Assembly (NCBI GenBank): GCA_022496805.1
Contig: CM040107.1
Location: 16,169,501-16,233,500, forward strand
DNA: 64,000 bases
Direction: 5' to 3'
DNA from: Pohlia nutans
Lineage: Eukaryota; Streptophyta; Bryopsida; Bryales; Mniaceae
Made by a program: the position numbers and the translations under genes. Shown in pieces: positions 55,901 through 64,000 of this stretch (its first letter is position 1; each line of letters starts with the position of its first letter). Below the pieces are notes generated by a model. It ran no database searches, had not been told where the DNA came from, and saw nothing but the letters and a program-made list of their open reading frames with translations.

Positions 55901-57744
55901 TAGGAAGAAAACCAGAAGTGGAAGTAAACTATGAACGTGAAGAATGACCTCAGTGGAGGAGGATATCCAGGCATGTCGTTGTATATGGAGGGATGTTTTC
56001 CAGCCATGTGTAAAGTGACTCCAACCCCTGTGAGTGAACCCAAAAACCGTGCCACAAAAACTCCGCGTGAGTGCCCGATTGTGGGCAAAGTGCATTAACT
56101 ACTTCAACGATTTCATAATTACTACCAACTTACTAGAATTATAGGCAACCTGTGTCAAATCTACAATAACGGCTGGATATCTCGTGTACACCAAAACTGT
56201 GATTCCAAACCTCATCCACGCTAGGGGTTTACATTATTGGTATTCTGAGAACGGGCACACGAAGGCCATTGCAGGAAAACACATTATATCATGCTCCAAC
56301 TTTGATTATCAAGAGAAAACACGCAATAAAGATTAGCATACAGATGCATGTTAAGGTGATAAATTAGCATTCTAACGTAGAACACAATTGTTAGATTGCA
56401 ATCAACACTTTCAACGTAGTCTATTACTTACAGAATCGCACGCTGCCGCTTCTGCTGCCATCCGTCATGGTCAGAGAAACATAAAAGATCTGCTCAAAAC
56501 TGACTATAGACCATGCCAGACAGTCGAAGTCTATTCAAACTTTGCAGCTACATTTCTCAGACTGGACATCAAGCTTGCATTCAAGAGGCAAGGCAGAATA
56601 ACAAGGGTATCGTACAGAAAATGCAAGTGTTCAAAGACAATGATATGACAATAAAGTGAATATGAAAAAGATAGCTACTAGTAAACGCTCACACCGAAAA
56701 CTTAAAATACCTGGCTCAGCGAATGTCCCAGCTGCGCCAATGGCCCTTCTGCTACGCTTTTCAGCAACAATAGCTCCATCCTCTACGCAACCCAGGACTA
56801 TTTCAACATCTTACAAGTGAAGAAGAAACAAGTGCATTACGCTAGAGAGAAAAGTCCCCTCGATCAATATAGAAAATCATAATGAATACCTTGCTTAGGA
56901 GTCCAAATACTTTGATAGGAAAAAAGGCTACTTGTGACTCCCATTTACCTTTACCACCTGCAAATATCTCTAATGAAAATTGTACTAGCTTTGAATGCAA
57001 TCAAAGAAAGTAGGACTTCCGGTTTAAAACTATACACGGAGTCAAGAGGCAATATCCACTCCAGGACATCCAGGAAAACCTCATGGCCAAAAGAGAAGAA
57101 CCTGAATGCGAACACTTGGTGCGAGAATTAGCACGAGCAAGCTCGATGTGCAGCACAGCTCCTGTTTGTGGGTCAAATTTGAGCCCCTAGAAAACAAAAG
57201 AAAAAAAGAAAAACAATAAACCAAGAACCCCTTATATATTCAAAGAACTAGAATCTCATTAACATCAGTATGGCATACAACGAGAATATGACATTTTAAA
57301 AATAATTAATGGCAGCGACCATTGAATTGGAAACGTGGTCATGTTAGGGGCGTTCTTACGTTGAGCTCGTCCTTTGCTCTTAAAGCTGTTGCCTGGTCTG
57401 TAAAAACTGCAAATGCCACTATCTGCCAATACAAAAGATAAAATTTCAATTATAGGATTCCAACGCACTACACCAAACAACCATGTGCTCACACGATCCA
57501 TGATTTGTCAAAAACTACTCTTACTCTTGCAGCATGCTATGGTCATAGATGACCTGAAAATTAGATGGTTTTGATACAGATAATCTCTGTATAAGTCAAG
57601 GAATACCTGATATCCACGTCCAGAGTATTTCAATTGGCAAGACTCGTACCCATTAAAACTTCGAAAGAGGTTGTATATCTCCCGTTCCTTTATATCATCA
57701 GGAAGACCTGACAAAAATAATGTCTTCACCTCTTCCTCAGCCAT
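52940..57744 (-). CDS. Two-RRM RNA-binding protein, plant NSR / RBPMS-WHI3-like
   Basis: Eight coding exons join in phase (minus strand): 57744-57607, 57422-57360, 57186-57102, 56797-56711, 56027-55949, 53606-53496, 53274-53205 and 53059-52940, giving 250 residues. All introns have GT-AG ends. RRM1 (about residues 7-75) has RNP2 LFLSGLP, the [19 protein letters not shown] helix typical of RBPMS-like proteins and RNP1 IVAFAVF. A basic and Pro/Tyr-rich linker ([22 protein letters not shown]) follows. RRM2 (about 165-240) has RNP2 [27 protein letters not shown] and RNP1 LPVAFVEF. This order matches Arabidopsis nuclear speckle RNA-binding proteins, which act in alternative splicing; nuclear function is inferred. 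The linker is shorter than I recall for angiosperm NSRs, so a further in-phase exon in the 2.3-kb intron 5 is possible. It is the best-supported host gene here. Confidence 0.88.
54739..55552. mobile_element. Non-autonomous DNA element with TTAA flanks (piggyBac-like)
   Basis: The ends are inverted repeats beginning CCCCTAAACGT (left CCCCTAAACGTACCAGGGTG; right, reverse-complemented, CCCCTAAACGTCCCAGAGTC). TTAA flanks both sides (54735-54738 and 55553-55556). TTAA target duplication with CCC-starting ends is the piggyBac signature. The 814-bp interior has no ORF and contains a 234-bp tandem duplication. It lies in intron 5 of the RNA-binding protein gene. Confidence 0.6.
54991..55461. repeat. 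234-bp near-perfect tandem duplication
   Basis: GAATGAGTTTGAAATGAG starts at 54994 and 55228; the copies differ by two substitutions and one 3-bp indel that I could see. It is inside the TTAA-flanked element. Confidence 0.9.
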
Positions 57745-58311
57745 CTCTGTTCAGAGAAAAGCTGTCATCTGGTCAACATCTAGAGCAAGACCAAAAAGTC
57801 GAGCAGGAGAGGAACATCACCAAGTAATTACTTCGTGATAGCAATGAAACTGTAGTACTTGCATCATCGACAAACAGAACTGATCCGATTTATAAACTAG
57901 TATTACCCAATTGTGAAACTCCCACATGACAGAAACTAGCTATCCGATTCTTCAAGCGGCTGCAAGAAATCCAGGCAGAAAGGTAAACGAAATATTAAAA
58001 AATAAGCACCCGAAGCTTCTGAATCTCTAGAAAATCACAGCAGAGGTTCACCGTTCTAGCTACAAAAAGGGATAAGATAAACTAGATACGCGGTCTAAAA
58101 ACAGAACTGACGAGTGTTCGTGCCCGAAGAAGAAAATAATTGCCACTTTTGAGCCGGGACATGACCAGTGATATCAAAACTGGCTAAAATTAACTGGATT
58201 TCTACCCAAAGAAATGGGGCTGCTAAACATACAAAGAAAGAAAATTTAAAAAAAAAATGAAATGTAGCAAGAATGCTCATCATGATATAAATATGCAGCA
58301 ACTTCACGAGG

Positions 58312-58329
58312 TGATATCCGCGGATATCA
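58312..58329. promoter_or_regulatory. 18-bp perfect palindrome
   Basis: TGATATCCGCGGATATCA is self-complementary over its full length and lies in the first (5') intron of the RNA-binding gene, if the upstream exon is real. A protein-binding role is only a possibility. Confidence 0.4.
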
Positions 58330-58766
58330 TCACGGTATCACCTTAATATGTCAAGGGTATTGCCGGATATTATAGAGGTATCGTGAGTATTGTATGCACT
58401 GGGTAGCAAAATTAGATACCATTTATGTGGGAGGTCGCATAATGTTCAAAATGTCATAAAGTGGTTCTGAGATCACTGGACATGACACCAGATTCATCTG
58501 AAATTAAATCTCAAAGATCGAAATTACTCATCTTGCCCCATCCATCATGGGTTGTGTGGAGCCACAAACACCTCACTATTCCATAGAAGGAATCGTTTCA
58601 ACAAGGAAAAGATTATTCCGCCTTCATAATCACCCACACGGAATCGTTTCAACAACAAAAACCCAACAAAAGGATGAGCTGCACACGGAAAACTGGCGAT
58701 CAGGCTGCTACGGCGAGCTAAAACGCAAAACCATGGCGAGATCAAAATCTCTACACGAAAACTTAC

Positions 58767-58800
58767 CTGGACTTTTCATTGCTGGAGTGCTGCCGCCTTA
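58767..58800 (-). other. Candidate 5' exon end of the RNA-binding gene
   Basis: On the minus strand AAAAGTCCAG is followed by the ideal donor GTAAGT (58766-58761). Splicing to the AG at about 57747 would place ATG at 58779 (MKSP) in frame with ATG 57744, adding MKSPE to the protein. Otherwise this is a 5' UTR exon. There is no transcript evidence. Confidence 0.4.
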
Positions 58801-61259
58801 ACCCAGCAACACCGCCATGGGCAAAACACACAGCTCGTGCCCAAAAACTACCCATCCCGCAAATATGTTACTGTCTTAAGAAAATCCATCGTGTTAAGAA
58901 ATTCCAGAAAACCGACGAGAATCATATAACCGATCACATAAATGCTACCTCCATTACAACGCCGCCTTCCAGCGTATTCTGGAACAGAGCAGCTTCTCAA
59001 TCTGCACAAACCTAAGTGTTCAAAGCAACTAACTTGAAGAATGCGGGGATGTGCAAAAGGTCGGAGAAAACATGGAATCCTGAAGGAATAGATTCGTAAG
59101 CAACGGAGAAGAGAGAATATACTGTTGCCCGCGGCACTGACGCGCAGAGAACGAGCCCAGTCCAGTCGCCGGCAGCAGGTATCTCAACCCTTCGATCAAC
59201 GGGCAAAGTCTGGGGTAAGGGATGCTGCCCTAAAACCACCACACCCCCCAAAAATTCGTTTGACTTGACCCATAACCGCCACTGCTGGGACCGAATTCCA
59301 TAATTTGTGGGATTGTTGTCCATATGTGGTGGATGGCAGTGCGGTTTTGGGTGATGGCGGGCGCGAGTATGGATGGAGCTAACGTTGGTGTAATGACTGA
59401 TTGGTATTATTAAAGGGAGAGTTGTAAAAACAAAAATGGTGAGATTTGGAAAACAAATTTCTACGAAAGGAATAGCGACTTGTGGTTGTGAAGGTGGCAA
59501 TTTTATCACAGCTGCCACACTCAATTAAATGAGGCCCATGATGTAATTCAAGGCCGTCATTGCCGAATATGGAGCATAGGGTTAAGTAAAAAATAATCTT
59601 CTGAAAACATAAAAAAACAAGAGCAGCAATATAAGAAGCAGGACAAATGCAGGAGATTTCCATTAGCAAGGGGCAGTCGAAGATCCTGTTCACCACACAC
59701 TTGCACCATCCAATTTTCACTCCACCACGGTACACTTTGCTTCCAACTATCTCTCTACTGATTTTTGTTCTCTGATTTAAAGGCAAAATACCATAAATTT
59801 TGTCACAATAATGTAACGACCAATCTCTCTATCTCATAGACAAAACAAAGAACTAATATATAGCGTCTCAACAAATACCGTGGTTGCTTATATGAAACTA
59901 GAATATGAAACTTTTGAACGTATTAACATCTCAAACTTCTGATCCTATTAGCTCCTCACACTCCTAATTATGTTATCATCTGAAACTTCTGAATGTGTTA
60001 GCATCTGAAATTTCTGTTTGTGTTAGCATCTCAACTTTTGATCATGTTAGCCTCTCAAACTTCTAATTCAGTTAGCATCAATGGACATTCATCAATGTCG
60101 CTTAACCTCTCCACTGTCACTTCCTGTAGTACAGCACGCCCAGATTATTATTTCCTATCTAATAGAGCAGAGGTAGGAAGGTGCTTAATGTCAATGAGTT
60201 TGCAAATAGAGAGTTGTGTTTTTCCAAGCACCTGCAAGAGCTAGTAATGTAGCTACAGAATACATGGAGAATTAAACATGAGGTTGTGAAACTTGCCTCT
60301 ACCAGTGCAATAGGTCTCCCAAATTTACTAAAAATTTGTACACATGTGATGCACGTGCAGACATAAAGCTTCACTATTTCGACAATAGATCTAGCATCAA
60401 CTGAGCATAAGTTCTCAAACTCAGAAGGTGAGGAATGCGAAGAGGCTACATACAAATCAGGTGATGGAGGTCGGTCTGAATGCGAGGGTTTTCCTTGCAG
60501 TGGCGGAGAAGACGGTCAGCATCGAACCTCCCAAGCTGTTGACTAAAGTCACATGAAGTTGGCACAATAGCATCGGAGTCGGAGGCAAGTCAATCGACGT
60601 GGCTATGGCGTAGACACCGCATGCGTCTCCGGGAGCTCTCAACGGATTGGTGGCACCCAAACCACGCAAGAGGAGCGGTGCGCCGAAGGAGGTAGCATGG
60701 GCCCAGGAGAGGGCAGCCATCCGAGTGCTTGCAGCCGGTGGGTCTCAACGAGGGAGTGTGGCCCTAGACCTTGGAGGGGCGATGGAAGAATGGCGAACTT
60801 GGGCGGTGTTCATGTGTTCACAAACAGGGCCTTCGGAGGTGCCTGGTTGCAACGAATCCCCAACGCACCTGCAACAGCACCACAGAGTCCGGACAGTCCA
60901 CATGTACGTCACCAACAACCAAGGAGACAAAGAGTGAGAAAAAACGTCAACTGGACTAATGACTAGCTGCGTAGGGCATTGTTAGAGGTAGACATTGGAG
61001 TAAATATGAAGCGAGCAACAATGAATAATGACATACCTTATACAACTTTTCGTAATTCATGATCCGGGAAGACTCGTAGTCGGAAGCGCGGCGTTAAAGG
61101 AGTGCTTACTCCCCAAGAGGAAGCCTAGATAGTTGAATTCTTGATTACAATGTGCGACAGAGGATATGGCTTGTCACCTAGCCCATTAAAAATGAAAGTG
61201 TATGAGATAACTAAAACTATGTCGACACCATTCAAAGACGGCATTCCGGGTGGAGGTTG
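58801..61259. other. Intergenic region without supported gene
   Basis: Probable promoter side of the minus-strand RNA-binding gene (58800-59500), then unclassified sequence. ORFs of 80-170 codons on both strands (59012-59524, 60457-60720, 60647-60937) lack recognisable domains or splice context. It includes the ~30-bp repeat at 59905-60080. The end at 61259 abuts the 3' end of the A5 LTR. Confidence 0.4.
59905..60080. repeat. ~30-bp degenerate tandem repeat
   Basis: About six units of the form TTAGCATCTGAAACTTCTGA plus about 10 bp, with variants such as TTAACATCTCAAACTTCTGA and TTAGCCTCTCAAACTTCTAA. No coding role is evident. Confidence 0.7.
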
Positions 61260-63407
61260 TGTCGTAGCACGTGGTACCGGATACTCCCCTAGAGCGCACT
61301 TTTTTGTATTAAGGATGCTCGTAGAGGTGATTTCCGGGTTATCGTTCCGCGGAGACTCTGTGAAGTGGGAAGTTTCCGGAAACTGACCCGGATTGGTGAC
61401 TGCTCTCTTCCGATCACCAACTTACTCCCTTTTTCCGTACTAAAACCGGATCTTCGCTACTGACTGACCCGGCTATAGTTAGATCCGGTGCTTGTCCGGG
61501 TTGGAAACTTAACCAACCCTACTCCACCCGGTCTTACCTAGCTACTAAATCCAGTTTCCCTTTAACCTTTGTTTTTCCTCAAAGGGTTCTCCATTTGCAT
61601 TTTTAAGGATGCTCGATTAAAAGTCACACCCTCCCCTACTGATTTCCGTAACAGGGAATTCACCACCTCCCGGTTCTCCCAAACTCAACTCCCTAGTCCG
61701 GGTACTTACCGGATTGCTCTTGCACTGTATATTTATCCCAAACCCACAGCCAGTCACACAAGCGCAACCCGGTTTCCCTCTTCTCTCCAAAATACTACAA
61801 TGACTTGCTAACCGGAATGGACAGTATCCTGGGTGTTCGGAAGAGATTGAATTCCTCTCGACCCGTTATACTCTAGCTTTTTGTACTCTACAATTGCAAG
61901 ATCTACCCGCATGCTGGCACCTCTACCAAACTATCCGTCCAGGAGTTCTGAGAGAACCAGAGTGCCCTTCCTGCTCACTCAGCCACTAACCCAGGTTATC
62001 TCTTGCAACCGGACACAGAAAACCCCACATTCAAATAATCCTAACTCTTCCAAATCTTCTACCCGGTCTCTTAACTGACTGTACGCCCGAGCCCGGCTAA
62101 TCCATTCGGATACCAAGGGACTAGTTGCGCCACTGTTCCGGGCAATAATACAAGCAAACACACATATGCACACACACACAGAAAGTTTGACAAAGGAATA
62201 TGCGCTTCTACTCATTTAAACGGAACAATGGTACTCAAAAAGACCCAAGGAATGAAGAACATTCCTTGATAAAAAGCCAACCCCAAACGCCCGGATCCGG
62301 GAAATCCTCAGATCCTACATTCTCGGGATTCGGAAATCCGGGGAGTTTCCTCCACGACTCAATTCCTATCCTAAGCCGCCACTAAAATCAAAACCCTAAA
62401 AGTCCTTTACACCAAAAAGTCTTCTAATCTACCTACTCAAAAAGTCGTACTCTAAGTGGCCGGATCCACTAAGTCCGGACCACTGATTCCGGACCCCCGG
62501 TGGTCCCGGGCAGCTACACGTCCTCCATTGGCTGCCCCTCCTCAATTTCTTCTAACATCCGGGCGTCCTGCACATCCCACACTCTCCCAAACAGACCCAA
62601 ACATACCATCTTCTCGAGGTCCTTGAGTAGCTCGTCAAAATCCTTCGAGTGCTGCGGGATGTCTGGAACAATCCTCTTCTCCGGAATCTTGGATCCGGTC
62701 TCCCTGCGCGCCATGGCTACGGACTCCGGATGCGCTTCTCCACTCCTCCGGAAATGGCTTCTCTTTCTCCTGCAAACCACGCGCTTCTCTCTCCGGACGC
62801 TTTCCCTTCCGCTTCCGAGGTGTGCGCCTGACCTCCCAGAGCCCTCGCGCCTCTCTTCTCGATTGCGTACGCACTCCCTTCCGCAAACTCCGCCAGAAAC
62901 TGTGGCGCTCACTGTCCGGGTGCTCGCTTCTCTCCAACTCCGACCTCGCACTACTGTATCTCCCCGGGCGCTCAATTTCCCTAACTCCCGGGCGCTCAAA
63001 ATCCCCAAATGCCGGTCGCTCACTGCTCTCTCCCTCCGGACGCGCAATAGAAACCCTAATGCTCTCCGGAATTGCAAAAACAGGGGCGCGCGGAGGGCTG
63101 GAGGAACCGGGGAGACATGAATAGTGAGCCGCCCAATTTAAGGCAGCCCAATTCAAATCCCGGATTGTCGCCGGGACCGGCAGAGGCCCGTCCCCCGACA
63201 TCCGGTTTTTCAACCGGTTTCCCGTCCGGTCCGCTGCCATTCCAAGTTCGGTAGCAAACACTTAAGACGCGCGCGAGAGCACCACTCTCTCCAAATAAAT
63301 AAAAAGGCCATCATGAACGCTACTTCTCCCATTTATGGCGGCCGGGGCTACCCCTTACTGCCCTACAAACCCTAACTGCCCGTTTTTGAATAAGACGAGG
63401 TTTGACA
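61260..63407 (-). repeat. Family A 3' LTR (A5), internally deleted
   Basis: On the minus strand it begins TGTCAAACCTCG at 63407 and ends CGTGCTACGACA at 61260 (2148 bp). It is preceded directly by the purine tract GAAAAAGGGG and, further up, by the end of a gypsy pol gene, which identifies it as a 3' LTR. It carries the TATA-like region near 63335 and the start of the LTR ORF (MARRETGSKIPEKR, ATG at 62714). The ORF jumps from MLEEI...QPMEDV at about 62514 straight to the non-coding 3' part, so about 2.4 kb present in A2 are missing. Confidence 0.8.
62514..62714 (-). pseudogene. Truncated LTR-embedded ORF in A5
   Basis: The frame from 62714 reads MARRETGSKIPEKRIVPDIP, then MVCLGLFGRVWDVQDARML, and stops at about 62514. 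It is collinear with residues 1-60 of the A2 ORF at 9641. A longer overlapping frame upstream (to 63261) is Arg/Glu-rich and also has counterparts in A2 and A4, so the real start could be further upstream. Confidence 0.5.
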
Positions 63408-63425
63408 TTACCCCTTTTTCAAATG
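63408..63425 (-). other. Polypurine tract of family A
   Basis: On the minus strand TTGAAAAAGGGGTAA ends directly at the TGTC terminus. This is the expected plus-strand primer site of an LTR retrotransposon. Confidence 0.7.
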
Positions 63426-63484
63426 TGAGTGTCCCCGCGAACACCAGCTCTGTAAGGATTACCCCGGGAAACACTTTTCCCGAA

Positions 63485-64000
63485 TTACTCGCTTACAGTC
63501 CCGGAATCCAAGTCAGATCCGGATTCCACGTCTGATCCGAGATCCACGTTAGATCTCAGATCCACGTCAGATCCGGATTCCAGATGGTATTTGTTAACTC
63601 GGGAGCCGTTAACCCGGGTATCCATCCATTTTCCCTCTAAGTCCTCGAATTGTAGTGACCCATTAGGAAAAATCTCCGTGACTTTGTAAGGCCCTAACCA
63701 ACAAGTATGCAACTTACCCGGAAACTCCTTATGGCCACTGTCGTACAGCAATACGAGTCCTCCGTTCCGGATTCCCTTGTCTTCCGGTAGCTTCCCATCA
63801 AAGGTCTCTTTCCGGTTGGCCTGAATCGAAGGATTTCTCTCGAGTGCTTCGGCCCGTCCTTCTTCCAAATCCTCAAGGGCGAGGAACCGGAAAGTGAGAT
63901 TTGCTAACCGGGTTTCCAACCGGGCTGCCATTATCCGGTAGGTCTCCACGGTTAGCTCGATCCCGTGCACTGCTTCTTGTCCGAAGACTAAAAAGTATGG
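63485..64000 (-). CDS. Ty3/gypsy pol C-terminus of family A (runs off window)
   Basis: The frame is open from the window edge (FLVFGQEAVHGIELTVETYR) to a stop at 63485. LVFGQEA and the following IMAARLETRLANL, LLYDSGHKEFPGKLHTCWLG, PYKVTEIFPNGSLQFEDL and VNGSRVNKYH form the usual C-terminal end of plant gypsy integrase. The last ~35 residues are Ser/Asp-rich. It is followed by an 80-bp gap, the polypurine tract and the LTR. The rest of pol and gag lie beyond 64000. Confidence 0.85.
   Translation of the reverse strand, partial: PYFLVFGQEAVHGIELTVETYRIMAARLETRLANLTFRFLALEDLEEGRAEALERNPSIQANRKETFDGKLPEDKGIRNGGLVLLYDSGHKEFPGKLHTCWLGPYKVTEIFPNGSLQFEDLEGKWMDTRVNGSRVNKYHLESGSDVDLRSNVDLGSDVESGSDLDSGTVSE

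Noticed and set aside
59012..59524. 170-codon minus-strand ORF upstream of the RNA-binding gene
   Set aside because: Composition and lack of domains suggest chance; it lies in the likely promoter region of that gene.
60159..60455. Minus ORF containing KFGRPIALVE, similar to an RRM strand
   Set aside because: The similarity covers about ten residues only, with no RNP motifs or compatible splice sites around it.
60457..60937. Overlapping ORFs of about 90 codons on both strands
   Set aside because: No recognisable domain, splice context or conservation; frames mirror each other in a moderately GC-rich patch.

Overview
The window looks like repeat-rich nuclear DNA of a land plant. The evidence is spliced genes with GT-AG introns, nested LTR retrotransposons of both plant superfamilies (Ty3/gypsy and Ty1/copia), a plant-type CCCTAAA telomeric repeat and a two-RRM gene of the plant NSR / RBPMS-like kind. 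A degenerate MULE-like gene resembles, from memory, families expanded in mosses and charophyte algae, so a bryophyte is my best guess, but the species is not determined by anything I can see.

Layout. 1-3.7 kb: a spliced gene (318-3731) for an unrecognised protein with a coiled-coil region, a RING-like Cys/His cluster and an acidic/basic tail; its intron carries a ~97-bp minisatellite. 3.7-7.6 kb: spacer with a MITE-like element, short repeats and small degenerate minus-strand genes, ending in five perfect telomeric repeats. 7.6-13.6 kb: two nested copies of retroelement family A. 13.6-43.3 kb: a block of family B gypsy elements in both orientations (LTRs at 13569, 17345, 31885, 33260 and 42766). 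The RT gene of the largest one is interrupted by a nearly intact copia element (23205-28608) with a perfect 5-bp target duplication. A MULE-like pseudogene (37982-40799) sits between two B fragments. 44.2-49.1 kb: another family A unit, cutting into a paralogue (49078-50297) of the first gene. 52.9-58.8 kb: an eight-exon NSR/RBPMS-like RNA-binding protein gene on the minus strand, with an 0.8-kb TTAA-flanked non-autonomous DNA element in one intron. 61.3-64 kb: end of a family A gypsy element, with the pol C-terminus, polypurine tract and 3' LTR.

How the parts fit. Family A is best read as a Ty3/gypsy element whose very long LTR (2.1-4.8 kb) itself carries protein-coding ORFs. The last copy places pol and a polypurine tract directly against the TGTC...GACA unit, and another copy is flanked by near-identical 5-bp duplications, as a solo LTR would be. 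Family B carries an additional ORF downstream of pol, also a globular domain followed by a coiled coil. Both families are mostly decayed. The host genes with real support are the RNA-binding protein gene, the RING-like gene and its truncated paralogue; the rest is mobile-element sequence or low-information spacer.
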